Below, one piece after another: positions 1 through 9,605 of a stretch of DNA of 63,924 nucleotides. This stretch comes from CAZAPG01 sp964486935 (lineage in GTDB: Bacteria; Chloroflexota; Anaerolineae; 4572-78; J111): the NCBI GenBank assembly GCA_964486935.1, contig CAZAPG010000041.1, forward strand, positions 1 to 63,924, written 5' to 3'. Positions within the stretch are counted from its first letter, which is position 1. Every line of letters begins with the position of its first letter. Under the pieces are notes generated by a model, which had not been told where the DNA came from, did not search any database, and saw nothing but the letters and a program-made list of their open reading frames with translations. A program made the position numbers and the translations under genes.

Positions 1-131
1 GATCTACCAGGTCCATAACCTATTCTATATCAGTTGCGTTATCATACTAATGACACGGCGTGAACCAACTATTTTCTTAAAACCCATAAAGACCTGTCAG
101 GTTTGATTTATCAAAAACAAGGACAGATACC

Positions 132-1166
132 ATGAGCCACAAATCAGTGCGGGTGGGGCTGCTGGGCGCAGGCTTTATCAGCGACTATCACCTTAGCGGC
201 CTGCAACAGGCCGGCGCGGAGCTGGTTGCCATTTTCAGCCGCGGCGAGGCCAACGCCCGCGCCAAAGCCGACCAGTTCGCCATTCCCCACGCCACCGACG
301 ATTACACCCAGGTTATCACCCGCGACGACGTGGACGCCGTGGTCATCACCACCCCGGATTACACTCACGAGGAGCTGGCGATTGCCACGGCCAACGCCGG
401 CAAAGCCATTCTGCTGCAAAAACCGATGGCCCGCAGCTCGCAGGAGTGCCGCAACATCATCAACGCGGCGGCGGCGGCGGGTGTGCCGCTGTACGTCAGT
501 TTTATGCACCGTTACCTGGTTGAAATTGAAAAAACGCGGGAGTTGCTGGCGCAGCAGGCGCTGGGCCAGATTTACCACATCCGCCAGCGCAACGCCACCC
601 CCGGCGCGGATTGGAACGCCTGGTTTTACAGCAAGGAAAAAGTAGGCGGCGGCGTGGTGCTGCAACTGGGCGTCCACGGCATCGACCTGCTGCGCCATCT
701 CTTCGGCGAAATCGAGAGCGTGAAGGCCGTCACCGCGCTGCACAAAAAAGAGCGCCGGCTGGCCGATGGCTCGACTGTGCGGCCCGACAACGAGGACACC
801 GCCCTGGCCACCTATCGCTTTGCTTCCGGGGCGCTGGCCACCCACGAGATGACCTTCAACGAGCTGTCCGGTACCGACCGCTTCCGTATGGAAATTTACG
901 GCGAGCGCGGCGCGGCCTGGCTGCGCACCGGGCGCGGGCGGCTCTCTGTTTACGCGCCGGAGCACCTGGGGCAGCCCGGCTGGTTTCAGCCCGACTTGCC
1001 GCCGCCCAACTTTGCCTACCGCCAGCATCGCCATTTTCTGGATATGCTGACCGGCCAGGCCCCGCCCGACACCTCGGCGCAGGATGGTTTGGCCACGCTG
1101 CTGGTCAGCGAAGCCATTTATCGCTCATCTGAATCTGGAAACTGGGAGGAGGTCCGCTGGACATGA
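132..1166 (+). CDS. Gfo/Idh/MocA family NAD(P)-dependent oxidoreductase
   Basis: 344 residues, the usual size for this family, which oxidises or reduces hydroxyl groups on sugars and cyclitols in the cytoplasm. An N-terminal Rossmann fold has the motif G-x-G-F-I at about 11-16. The signature normally read as EKPxA is QKPMA at 96-100, so the conserved Glu is replaced by Gln. A Gly-rich stretch followed by G-V-H-G-I-D at about 172-187 carries the usual catalytic-region His. The start ATG follows an AAGGA at a good distance. The stop overlaps the next start by 4 bases (ATGA), so it is translationally coupled to a second member of the family. Substrate unknown; a sugar or sugar acid is inferred from context. 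Confidence 0.9.
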   Translation: MSHKSVRVGLLGAGFISDYHLSGLQQAGAELVAIFSRGEANARAKADQFAIPHATDDYTQVITRDDVDAVVITTPDYTHEELAIATANAGKAILLQKPMARSSQECRNIINAAAAAGVPLYVSFMHRYLVEIEKTRELLAQQALGQIYHIRQRNATPGADWNAWFYSKEKVGGGVVLQLGVHGIDLLRHLFGEIESVKAVTALHKKERRLADGSTVRPDNEDTALATYRFASGALATHEMTFNELSGTDRFRMEIYGERGAAWLRTGRGRLSVYAPEHLGQPGWFQPDLPPPNFAYRQHRHFLDMLTGQAPPDTSAQDGLATLLVSEAIYRSSESGNWEEVRWT

Positions 1167-2215
1167 GCCAACCCATTCGCTTTGGAATTTTGAGCTTCGC
1201 TCACTACCACGCCAATTTCTGGGCCGACGCCATCAACGACTCCGAGGAGGCCACGCTGGTTGGCGTGTGGGATGACGACACCCAACGCGGCCAGGCCGCC
1301 GCCGGCCAGTACCACACCCGCTACTTTTCCAGCCTGAGCGAACTGCTGGCCGAGTGCGACGCCGTCGGTGTCACCAGCGAAACGGTCAAACACGCCGATC
1401 TGGTGGAGCAGGCTGCCGCCCGGGGGCTGCACATTTTACTGGAAAAGCCGATGGCCACCACCCTGGCAGATTGCGACCGTATTGCCACTGCCGTGCGCCA
1501 GGCCGGTGTGGTTTTTATGCAAAATTTCCCCAAACGGTACGACCCTATCAACCACGAACTGCTGGAGATTGTGCAGCGGGGCGATTTGGGCGACCTGACG
1601 CTGGTGCGCGTCCGGCATGGCCACTTTCACGGCCTGCGGGCCAGCTTTGCCGATGAGTGGTTTGTCAACCCGGCGCTGGGCGGCGGCGGCACGTTAATTG
1701 ACGAGGGCGTTCACGCCGCCGACTTTCTGCTGTGGCTGCTGGGCGAGCCGGACGAAGTTTACGCCACCATCTCCAGCCGCACCCTCGGCCTGCCGGTTGA
1801 AGATACCGCCCTGGCCTTTTTCAGCTACCCCTCCGGCACGCTGGCCGAGGTTTCCACCGGCTGGAGCTTTCTCTCCGCCGAGCAATCCATTGAATTGTAC
1901 GGCACCAAAGGCAGCGCCCTGCTCTCAGGGGTTGACCTGGCCTCGAAAGATTTTTCAAAACCGCCTTTCCTCAAGGTGTTCCGCCAGGGCGAGGAGCGCG
2001 GCGGGTGGAACGGGTCGGCCACCACCCCCTATTTCAAACAGGGCAATTTTCACCAGCAGGGGCCGCTTTACTTTTTGGCCTGCGTCCGCGGCGGCCAGAC
2101 GCCCGTGGTTGGCCTGGATGACGGGCGAAAATCGCTGGAGATGATTCTGGCGGCCTATCGCGCCGCCCAAACCAAACAGGCCCAAAAAATTCGCTTTGCC
2201 GGGAGCGCGGCATGA
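1163..2215 (+). CDS. Gfo/Idh/MocA family oxidoreductase (second of a tandem pair)
   Basis: 350 residues. The C-terminal alpha/beta domain and LEKPMA (EKPMA at 94-98) are typical. The N-terminal nucleotide loop reads G-I-L-S-F-A-H-Y-H, without the standard G-x-G-x-x-G, as in a subset of this family. A G-G-G-G-T-L-I-D-E-G-V-H-A-A-D stretch gives the catalytic-region residues. It overlaps its neighbours by 4 bases on both sides, so genes 132-3753 are one tightly coupled operon. Two different Gfo/Idh enzymes in tandem often act in oxidation and re-reduction steps of one sugar pathway; that is inference here. Confidence 0.88.
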   Translation: MSQPIRFGILSFAHYHANFWADAINDSEEATLVGVWDDDTQRGQAAAGQYHTRYFSSLSELLAECDAVGVTSETVKHADLVEQAAARGLHILLEKPMATTLADCDRIATAVRQAGVVFMQNFPKRYDPINHELLEIVQRGDLGDLTLVRVRHGHFHGLRASFADEWFVNPALGGGGTLIDEGVHAADFLLWLLGEPDEVYATISSRTLGLPVEDTALAFFSYPSGTLAEVSTGWSFLSAEQSIELYGTKGSALLSGVDLASKDFSKPPFLKVFRQGEERGGWNGSATTPYFKQGNFHQQGPLYFLACVRGGQTPVVGLDDGRKSLEMILAAYRAAQTKQAQKIRFAGSAA

Positions 2216-3753
2216 CCCAGCCCGGCTATCAAGATTTGAATGTTTATTATGGCGACCTGCACAGCCACTGCCACCAGATTGGCTACGGTTACGGCTCGGT
2301 GGAGGAGGCCTACCGCAACGCCCGCACCCAGCTTGATTTTGCCAGCGTCACCGCGCACGCGGTCTGGCCCGACCTGCCCGACCCGCAAGCCGACCCCCGG
2401 CTGGCCGGCACCGTGGCCTATCATCTGGCCGGCTTTCAGCGGGCCGCCGACGCCTGGGCAGCCTACCGCCGCGCTACCGAGGCCGAGTATGAACCGGGCC
2501 GCTTTGTCACCTTTCCCAGCTTCGAGTGGCACTCGCTGCGCCACGGCGACCACAACGTCTATTTTAACGGCCCGGCGGTTGAGATTATCCGCGCCCCCGA
2601 CCTGGAAACGATGCGGGCGGAGTTGCGGCAACTCAGGCAACAAGGGGTGGACTGTTTTTTGATTCCGCACCACATTGGCTATTTGCGGGGGTACCGGGGC
2701 ATCAACTGGGCTGATTTCACCCCCGAATTTTCGCCACTGGTGGAGATGTTCTCGATGCACGGCCAGGCCGAAAGCGATGAATCGCCCTACCCCTACATGC
2801 ATACCATGGGGCCGCGAGACGAGCGCAGCACGATGCAGTACGGCCTGCGCGCCGGCCATATTTTCGGCGTGGCCGGCTCCACCGACCACCACAGCGCCTA
2901 CCCCGGCAGCTACGGCTTTGGCCGGGTAGCCGTGTGGGCCGACAGCCTGACCCGCGAGTCAATCTGGCAGGCCATTGCCGCCCGCCGCGCCTATGCCCTC
3001 ACCGGCGACCGGATTGCGCTGGCCTTTTCGTTGAACGGCCGGCCGATGGGCGCAATTGTGCCGGCCTCGCCGGAGCGCCGGATTGAGCTTGCCGTTACCG
3101 GCGGGGCGGCGCTGGATTACGTGGAACTGCTGCACAATAACCGGCCCATCCACCGCTGGAGCGCCACCGACCTGCCGGCAGACGACACGCCCCAGCCGGT
3201 CAAGGTGCTGGTTGAAGTTGGCTGGGGTCAAAAAAATGAGCTGGTTGACTGGCAGGTTGAGCTGGAGGTCTTGGGCGGGGAATTGCTCTCGGTTGAGCCG
3301 CGCTTTCGCGGCCCGGATATTGTGGCTCCGCAGAAAAAGGCGCCGCAAAAAATCGCCTTTAGCAGTTGGCAGCAGGCGAGCCATACGCAGGTGCGCTTCA
3401 CCACCCAAACGTGGGGCAACCCGACTGTCACCACTCCGGCCACGCAGGGCCTCTGTCTTGAAATCAATGGCGATGACGCCACCCGGCTGGCCGGCAGCTT
3501 CAACGGGCAACCGGTCGACCTGACCCTGGCTGACCTGAAGCATGGCGCTCGAACCGGCTACCTGGGCGGCTTTTTGTCGCCAGCCTACTGCTTTCATCGG
3601 GCCGCGCCGCAGGCGGAATATCAATGCCGCGCCTCTTTGCTGCATCGCCCGGAAAGCAGCGGCGGCAGAGATTGGTACTACGCGCGCGTCTGCCAGAAAA
3701 ACGGCCAATGGGCCTGGAGTTCGCCCATCTGGGTTGAGGCAGAGCCTTCTTGA
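2212..3753 (+). CDS. PHP/DUF3604-like metal-dependent hydrolase
   Basis: 513 residues. Metal-ligand-like motifs of the PHP superfamily are visible: GDLHSH at 14-19, TAHA near 47-50, IPHHIG at 151-156 and STDHHSAYPGSYG at about 223-235. The C-terminal 200 residues look like beta-rich accessory domains. DUF3604-type proteins of this kind are found beside sulfatases and sugar dehydrogenases, but their reaction is not established. No signal peptide is seen, so it is probably cytoplasmic. It is coupled to both neighbours by 4-base overlaps. A phosphoesterase or other hydrolase role is inferred only from the fold. Confidence 0.75.
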   Translation: MTQPGYQDLNVYYGDLHSHCHQIGYGYGSVEEAYRNARTQLDFASVTAHAVWPDLPDPQADPRLAGTVAYHLAGFQRAADAWAAYRRATEAEYEPGRFVTFPSFEWHSLRHGDHNVYFNGPAVEIIRAPDLETMRAELRQLRQQGVDCFLIPHHIGYLRGYRGINWADFTPEFSPLVEMFSMHGQAESDESPYPYMHTMGPRDERSTMQYGLRAGHIFGVAGSTDHHSAYPGSYGFGRVAVWADSLTRESIWQAIAARRAYALTGDRIALAFSLNGRPMGAIVPASPERRIELAVTGGAALDYVELLHNNRPIHRWSATDLPADDTPQPVKVLVEVGWGQKNELVDWQVELEVLGGELLSVEPRFRGPDIVAPQKKAPQKIAFSSWQQASHTQVRFTTQTWGNPTVTTPATQGLCLEINGDDATRLAGSFNGQPVDLTLADLKHGARTGYLGGFLSPAYCFHRAAPQAEYQCRASLLHRPESSGGRDWYYARVCQKNGQWAWSSPIWVEAEPS

Positions 3754-4466
3754 TTAATGACCTGCTATTATTGGCAATTGTTTTTGGCAGTTCATTAACG
3801 TTGTCCGTAGCCGGTTTTGGCGTGGCGCTGATAGGGATGCCGCTGCTCTCGTGGCTGCTGGGGGTGCAGGTGGCCGCGCCGCTGGTCGCCCTGTATGGCA
3901 TTATTTTGAATTTTGCTGTCCTGCTGCGTTACCGGGTTAGTTTCAATTACCGGGCTGTAACCGGACTTATCGTGAGTTCTCTGGCCGGCGTGCCGGTGGG
4001 CGTGTGGGCGCTGGGCAACATCAACGAGACGATTATTTTGCGGGTTCTGGGGCTGGTGCTGATTGGCTACAGCCTGTACGCCCTGTTCACCCCGCGCCTG
4101 CCCGCCATTGGCGCCGGCCACGGTTGGGCCTATGGCTTTGGCTTTATCGCCGGCTGCCTGGGCGGCGCTTACAACGCCTTTGGCCCGCCGATTATCATTT
4201 ACGGCAACCTGCGCGGCTGGCTGCGCAACGAGTTCAAGTCAAACCTGCAAGGCTTCTTTTTGCTCAACGCCGTGGTTGTGGTTGTGGTTCACGGCTTCAA
4301 CGGCAACCTCAACTGGCCGGTCTGGCGCAGTTACCTGCTGGCGATTCCGGCCAGCCTGCTGGGCTTGCTGCTGGGGCTGCTGCTCGACCGCTACATCAAC
4401 CAGGCCTTATTCACCCGGCTGGTGCTGATTTTGCTGCTGGGGTTGGGGGTCAGTTTGGCAGTGTAG
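3750..4466 (+). CDS. TauE/SafE family anion exporter
   Basis: 238 residues, nearly all hydrophobic, with about seven or eight predicted membrane segments and the two-fold repeat typical of the family. The start is TTG at 3750, overlapping the TGA of the upstream gene (TTGA), so it is read as the fourth gene of the operon. TauE/SafE proteins are proposed to move sulfite, sulfonates or organic anions across the inner membrane. With two sulfatases immediately downstream, export of a sulfur anion or uptake of a sulfonated or sulfated compound is plausible, but this is inferred from context. Confidence 0.82.
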   Translation: MINDLLLLAIVFGSSLTLSVAGFGVALIGMPLLSWLLGVQVAAPLVALYGIILNFAVLLRYRVSFNYRAVTGLIVSSLAGVPVGVWALGNINETIILRVLGLVLIGYSLYALFTPRLPAIGAGHGWAYGFGFIAGCLGGAYNAFGPPIIIYGNLRGWLRNEFKSNLQGFFLLNAVVVVVVHGFNGNLNWPVWRSYLLAIPASLLGLLLGLLLDRYINQALFTRLVLILLLGLGVSLAV

Positions 4467-4626
4467 CTTTTCACGTTCCACGTGGCGGGTGATGACGGCA
4501 ATTTAACTTAACCCAAATTGCCACCGTTTCGGCGCAATCATCCTGAGTGACCGAAGGTTGTATCGAAGGGTGATTTTTCGGCACCGGGTGGCAACTTGAG
4601 TCAACTTATAAAGGAGCACGGGTTCA

Positions 4627-5973
4627 ATGAACCATCCCAACATTATTTATATTCACTCGCACGATACAGGGCGATATGTGCAGCCTTACGGCCACGCCAT
4701 CGAGACGCCCAACATTCAGCGGCTGGCCGAGGAGGGCGTTCTCTTCCGGCAGGCTTTTTCGGTGGCCTCGATGTGTACGCCCAGCCGGGTGGGGTTGCTG
4801 ACCGGCCAGGCCCCGCACAGCAGCGGGCAAATCGGGCTGGCTCATCGCGGCTTTCCCATGGATGACTATCGCCAGCACATATTGCACACGCTGCGCGGCG
4901 CGGGTTACTACTCGGCGCTGTTTGGCGTGCAGCACATCGCCCCGGATGTGACCTCGATTGGCTACGATGAGTACGCTGTGCAGGACAGCCGCCCGCCGGA
5001 GATGCCGCCGGAAGAGACCCACTTTCTCAACCACGCCCCCCGCGCCCGCGACATTGTCAACGCCGCCGTCAATTTTCTCAACAACCCGCCGGCGCAGCCC
5101 TTTTTTCTGTCGGTGGGCTTTTTTGAGACTCATCGGGAATTTCCCGAGCCGGACGCCGCCGACCTGAAATACAGCCTGGCGCCGCCCGTGCTGCCCGACA
5201 CGCCGGACACCCGCCGCGACATGGCCGGCTTCAAAGCCAGCACCCGCATTTTAGATAGCAGCATCGGCGACATTCTGGCAGCGCTGGCGGCCAACGGCCT
5301 GGCCGGCAACACGCTGGTTATCTGCACCACCGACCACGGCCTGCCGATGCCCGGCATGAAATGCACCCTCACCGACCACGGCCTCGGCGTGATGCTGATT
5401 ATGCGCGGGCCGGGCGGCTTCCACGGCGGGCGCATCTGCGAGGCGCTGGTCTCGCAAGTTGATATTTTCCCCACCATTTGCGACCTGCTGCAACTTGAGC
5501 CGCCGCCGTGGCTGCAAGGCAAATCCATGCTGCCGCTCATCCGGGGCGAGGCCGAGCAAATCAACGACGAAATTTTTGCCGAAATCAACTACCACGCCGC
5601 CTACGAGCCAATGCGCGCCGTACGCACCCATCGCTACAAATACATTCGCCGTTTTGATGGCCGCGACCGCCCCATCGCCTCCAATATCGAAGACAGCCCC
5701 AGCAAAGATGTCTGGCTGAAGCACGGCTGGCGCGACCGCCCCATCCCCACCGAGCAGCTTTACGACTTGATTTTCGACCCCAACGAGTCCAGCAACCTGA
5801 TTAGCGACCCCGCCCTGGCCGGCGTGCTGGCCGACATGCGCCGCCGCCTGGAGCGCTGGATGCAGGCCACCCACGACCCCCTGCTGCGCGGCCCCATCCC
5901 CGCTCCCCCCGGCGCGCACTTCAACGACCCCGACGGCCTGTCGCCCTACGAACCGACGATTGCGGCAACGTGA
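4627..5973 (+). CDS. Type I sulfatase (alkaline phosphatase superfamily)
   Basis: 448 residues. The formylglycine signature C-T-P-S-R begins at Cys50, followed by the usual L-L-T-G. TTDHG at 234-238 supplies metal ligands. Asp13 in the first strand sits where the first calcium-binding Asp is expected. The C-terminal half resembles heparan/N-sulfoglucosamine-type sulfatases. The Cys must be converted to formylglycine by a maturase that is not in this window. No export signal is seen, so it is probably cytoplasmic. AAGGAG stands 10 bases before the ATG. It overlaps the next sulfatase by 4 bases. Likely substrate: a sulfated sugar or glycan fragment. Confidence 0.9.
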   Translation: MNHPNIIYIHSHDTGRYVQPYGHAIETPNIQRLAEEGVLFRQAFSVASMCTPSRVGLLTGQAPHSSGQIGLAHRGFPMDDYRQHILHTLRGAGYYSALFGVQHIAPDVTSIGYDEYAVQDSRPPEMPPEETHFLNHAPRARDIVNAAVNFLNNPPAQPFFLSVGFFETHREFPEPDAADLKYSLAPPVLPDTPDTRRDMAGFKASTRILDSSIGDILAALAANGLAGNTLVICTTDHGLPMPGMKCTLTDHGLGVMLIMRGPGGFHGGRICEALVSQVDIFPTICDLLQLEPPPWLQGKSMLPLIRGEAEQINDEIFAEINYHAAYEPMRAVRTHRYKYIRRFDGRDRPIASNIEDSPSKDVWLKHGWRDRPIPTEQLYDLIFDPNESSNLISDPALAGVLADMRRRLERWMQATHDPLLRGPIPAPPGAHFNDPDGLSPYEPTIAAT

Positions 5974-7427
5974 TGAACACCATCTTCATTCTCATCGACA
6001 CGCTGCGGCGTGATTTTATGGGCTTTCACGGCAATGCGTGGATACAGACGCCCGCGCTGGATCACCTGGCCGCCGAGGGGGTGGTTTTTGAAAACGCCTA
6101 TCTTGGCTCTTACCCTTGCATGCCCGCCCGCCGAGATATCTGGACAGGCCGCTATGAGTTCCCCTGGCGGGGGTGGGGGCCGCTGGAGCCGGATGATTTA
6201 GACCTGCCGCAACTTGTCAGCCGGGCCGGCCACGTTTCCATGCTGGTGACAGACCATTACCACTTTTGGGAAAAAGGCTCCGGCAACTATTTTTTCGACT
6301 TCTCCGGCGCGGAGTTCATCCGCGGGCAGGAGAATGATTTGTGGATTACCGACCCGACCATCCCCGTTAAATATCCAACCAATCCCCGGCGGCTGGCCGG
6401 ACACGCCAAAGCCGGCTCATTTGAGCGATACAGCCGCAACATCGCCCACTTCAAAACCGAGCGCGATTATTTTGCCCCGCGAGTCTTTCAAACCGCCGCC
6501 GACTGGCTGGAGCGCAATCGCACCCACCCGGATTTCCTGCTGGTGATTGACTGCTTCGACCCGCACGAACCGTTCGACCCGCCCTTCCCCTACAACCAGA
6601 TGTACAACCCCGGCTACGATGGCGATAACGTTATCTGGCCCACGTATGGCCGGTCCAACCTGTCGCCGGAGGAGATGGCCCAACTGCGGGCGCTGTACGC
6701 CGGGGAGCTGACCATGACCGACCGCTGGCTGGGCCTTTTTCTGGATAAGGTGCGCCAGCTTGGGCTGATGAAAAACAGCCTCATCATTGTAACCACCGAC
6801 CACGGCCACATGTTTGGCGAACACGGGCTGATGGGCAAACCCTGGAGCGCCATCTCCGACTCAAATATGTACCAGGAAGTGGCCCACATTCCGCTGATTA
6901 TCTACCACCCGGAACAGGCCCAGTCCGGCAAGCGCGTGCCGCATCTGGTGCAGCCGGTCGATATTTACGCCACGGTGCTGGAAACGTTTGGCCTCGCTGT
7001 GCCGCCAGGCACGCACGGCCACAGCCTGCTGCCGTATCTGCTTGAACCAGGAGTGGGGCAACCGGTGCGGGAGTCGGCCTGTTTTGGCCGCTTTGGGGAG
7101 GCCATCAACCTGACTGATGGCGAGTGGACGCTGTTCTTGTGGCCGCCGGGCCAGGAGAACGGGCCGCTGAACTGGTACTCCAAACTGCCGCCGCAATTCG
7201 GCGCAGCCTCGGTGACGGGCGCGTTTGACGGCCAACGCTATCCCGTTGAGGTGGCGCGGGGCGAGTCGGGCAACGCCCTGTACCATCTCCCAACCGATTA
7301 CGCCCAGGAACACAACCTTTATAATGAAAGACCCCAGGTAGCCAGCCGCCTGACCCGGGGTATCGCGGATTTCCTCAACTCGGTTGACGCGCCGCCGGAG
7401 CAGTTGGTCAGGTTGGGGTTGACATAA
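5970..7427 (+). CDS. Type I sulfatase, CxPAR subtype
   Basis: 485 residues. The formylglycine motif is C-M-P-A-R with Cys50, the accepted C-x-P-A-R variant, and Asp10 lies in the metal-binding N-terminal strand. TTDHGHMFGEHG at 275-286 is the strongly conserved second metal and active-site block. It starts with ATG overlapping the previous sulfatase stop, so the two are co-translated. They differ clearly in sequence, which suggests they attack two different sulfate positions or linkages. No signal peptide is visible. It ends the first operon; 288 bases without a gene follow. Confidence 0.9.
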   Translation: MMNTIFILIDTLRRDFMGFHGNAWIQTPALDHLAAEGVVFENAYLGSYPCMPARRDIWTGRYEFPWRGWGPLEPDDLDLPQLVSRAGHVSMLVTDHYHFWEKGSGNYFFDFSGAEFIRGQENDLWITDPTIPVKYPTNPRRLAGHAKAGSFERYSRNIAHFKTERDYFAPRVFQTAADWLERNRTHPDFLLVIDCFDPHEPFDPPFPYNQMYNPGYDGDNVIWPTYGRSNLSPEEMAQLRALYAGELTMTDRWLGLFLDKVRQLGLMKNSLIIVTTDHGHMFGEHGLMGKPWSAISDSNMYQEVAHIPLIIYHPEQAQSGKRVPHLVQPVDIYATVLETFGLAVPPGTHGHSLLPYLLEPGVGQPVRESACFGRFGEAINLTDGEWTLFLWPPGQENGPLNWYSKLPPQFGAASVTGAFDGQRYPVEVARGESGNALYHLPTDYAQEHNLYNERPQVASRLTRGIADFLNSVDAPPEQLVRLGLT

Positions 7428-7715
7428 ACGCCCTCGTTTAATGTTTCAAAATTTATACAGAACAGGCCGATTTACCACAGCATTTATAGCTTTTTTCCAT
7501 CTTTTTAAAACATCAATGGCCTATGATGTAACTGAACTTCACCCCTGACACACCCCCTGACAACCAAATATCGCAGCTTATCATTTTGCAGAGCGTTACT
7601 GTCGTAATTTAGAACGGCAAGTTAGCCCTTTCTACAACTGGTAAGCCGGGGCATAGAACAATTAAAAATGTCCCAACCCATAACCATTTTATGTTCAAGA
7701 GGAGGATTTTAGCAG
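7428..7715. other. Gene-free stretch before the Dpp-type transporter
   Basis: AT-richer spacer between the sulfatase stop and the binding-protein start. A GAGGAGG ribosome binding site lies at about 7700-7706. I could not choose a convincing -35/-10 pair. A promoter for the transporter is expected here, because the spacing is too long for coupling. Confidence 0.4.
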
Positions 7716-9452
7716 ATGTCTGTGGTAAAACAATGGTTTTTCATTTTGGCCCTGGTAGGGCTAACAGGGATGCTTGTCGCCTGTGGCGGAAGCCCCCAGC
7801 CGGCAGCTCCGGCGCCCGCCGAGGCCGAGCAGAACACCCAAACCGAAACCTCGACCGAAGCGTCAACCGAAACTCAGGCCGCTGCCGGCGGCACGGTGCG
7901 CATCGGTTGGAACGGCAGCCCCGATACCCTCAACCCCGGCACCGCCATCCTGACTGAAGCCTACACCCTGTTTGAACTGGTGTACGACTCTATGTTTGAC
8001 CTGGAGTTGGACGGCAGCTTCACCCTCTCGCTGGCCGAAAATTGGGACATCTCGGATGACGGCCTGACGCATACCTTCAAAATCCGCGATGGTATCAATT
8101 TTCACGATGGCCAGCCGCTGACGGCCAAAGATATTGTTTTCTCTTACAACTTTTACCAGGCTCACGAGGATTTTCCCTACCTGAACAGCTACACCGGTTA
8201 TTTTGCCAGCGTGGAAGCCCCCGATGGCAACACCGTGGTTATCACCCTGACCGAACCGATTCCCAATATGGAAAGTCAGTTGGTTTTTCTGTACGTGCTG
8301 CCCGAACACATCTGGGCGCAACACAGCGAGGGCACTGCCGCCGCCGAGTTTGAAAACCCGGAAATGATTGGCAGCGGGCCTTTCCGGCTAACCGAATACA
8401 AGCAAAATGAGTTTGTGAGGCTGACCACCAACAAAGATTACTTTTTGGGCGCGCCCAAAGTAGATGAACTGGTCTTTCAAACCTTTGCCAACCCCGACGC
8501 GCTGGTGCAGGCCATTATTACCGGCCAGGTTGACATGATTACCGAAATGCCCAAAACCGCCGCGCCCACCCTGCGCAACGCCGAAAATGTGGCTTTGGTA
8601 ATCGGCGCGCCCTTTTCCCCGGAAGTACGCGACATCATCTTTAACCAGATTGCGCCCGAAAATTGCCCGCCCGACGATGGCAAATGCACCGGCCACCCCG
8701 CCCTGCGCGACCGCAACGTGCGGCTGGCCCTGGCCCACGCCACCGATAAACAGACCATCATCGACGTGGCCCTGCTGGGGTTGGGCACGCCCGGCCTCAC
8801 CCTCATCCCCGACGGGCTGGGGCTGTGGTATAACGACTCGCTGCAAGATTACGAGTTTGACCTGGACAAAGCCAACCAGATTCTGGATGAGGCCGGCTAC
8901 AAAGATACCGATGGCGACGGCGTCCGCGAGATGCCCGATGGCAGCCAGCCGCTCGATTTTCGGCTGTACTGGCCCAATGATGTGGCCGAAGGTCCCCGCA
9001 TTGCCGAACTGCTGGCCGATACCTGGGGCAAGGCCGGCGTAAAATTGCAACCCCAGGCTTTTGACCCCGATGCCCTGACCACCGCCTGCTGCCCCGCCTT
9101 TGATTTTGACATCATCATCTGGGGTTGGGGGTCAGACCCGGACCCAAGCCTGCTGTTAAGCGTTATGACCACCGACGAGATTCCCACCGGCAGCAGCGAA
9201 ACCGGCTACTCCAACCCGGAGTATGACGCCCTTTACGCCCGGCAGGCCACCGAGCTTGACCCGGAAAAACGCAAGCAAATTGTGTGGGAGATGCAAAAAA
9301 TCGCCCACGACGACGTGGTGTATGTCATCCCGTTCTACCAGCAGGCGGTGCAGGCCTACCGCACCGACCGCTTTCAGGGCTGGATTACCGACGCGCCGAA
9401 AGTGGCTCTGGAAGACCCCACCTCGCTCAACATCATCACGCCGGTTAACTAA
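7716..9452 (+). CDS. ABC importer, family 5 (Dpp/Opp-type) solute-binding lipoprotein
   Basis: 578 residues. A lipoprotein signal with lipobox L-V-A-C places the modified Cys at position 23. A Pro/Ala/Thr/Glu-rich linker follows to about residue 60, then a full SBP_bac_5 domain. It would be anchored on the outer face of the membrane and deliver peptides, oligosaccharides or similar ligands to the permeases encoded downstream. It is the first gene of a complete five-gene importer (binding protein, two permeases, two ATPases) in canonical order. The ligand cannot be read from sequence; the upstream sulfatases make a sulfated or glycan-derived solute possible. Confidence 0.92.
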   Translation: MSVVKQWFFILALVGLTGMLVACGGSPQPAAPAPAEAEQNTQTETSTEASTETQAAAGGTVRIGWNGSPDTLNPGTAILTEAYTLFELVYDSMFDLELDGSFTLSLAENWDISDDGLTHTFKIRDGINFHDGQPLTAKDIVFSYNFYQAHEDFPYLNSYTGYFASVEAPDGNTVVITLTEPIPNMESQLVFLYVLPEHIWAQHSEGTAAAEFENPEMIGSGPFRLTEYKQNEFVRLTTNKDYFLGAPKVDELVFQTFANPDALVQAIITGQVDMITEMPKTAAPTLRNAENVALVIGAPFSPEVRDIIFNQIAPENCPPDDGKCTGHPALRDRNVRLALAHATDKQTIIDVALLGLGTPGLTLIPDGLGLWYNDSLQDYEFDLDKANQILDEAGYKDTDGDGVREMPDGSQPLDFRLYWPNDVAEGPRIAELLADTWGKAGVKLQPQAFDPDALTTACCPAFDFDIIIWGWGSDPDPSLLLSVMTTDEIPTGSSETGYSNPEYDALYARQATELDPEKRKQIVWEMQKIAHDDVVYVIPFYQQAVQAYRTDRFQGWITDAPKVALEDPTSLNIITPVN

Positions 9453-9536
9453 CTGATTTTGGATTTTAGATTTTTGATTTACGATTAGACCGGGCCGGTC
9501 AAACCGTTGGTAAGATGTTTACAGGTTAAAAATTAA

Positions 9537-9577
9537 CGGAATACGCAATACGCCTTACGTCCGTGTTGCGTATTCCG
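9537..9577. repeat. Intergenic inverted repeat (12-bp arms)
   Basis: Perfect 12-base arms CGGAATACGCAA and TTGCGTATTCCG with a spacer containing TACGCCTTACGT. It sits between the binding-protein and permease genes, where an mRNA hairpin could hold binding-protein levels above permease levels. There is no T-run, so it is not a standard terminator. It belongs to the TACG/ACGT-rich palindromes seen elsewhere in this window. Confidence 0.7.
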
Positions 9578-9605
9578 CGTTTTATAAACAAAAGCCGGAC
9601 AGGTT

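Noticed and set aside
1..131. Promoter for the first operon
   Set aside because: TATCAT and TTGCGT words occur, but no pair has correct spacing and strength. ACCTGTCAGGT near 92-102 is a small palindrome of unclear meaning. The true 5' end may lie before the window.
144..1034. Long minus-strand open frame opposite the first Gfo/Idh gene
   Set aside because: A high-GC antisense shadow: odd composition, no family features, and the + strand gene is well supported. The same applies to many similar frames under the other genes.
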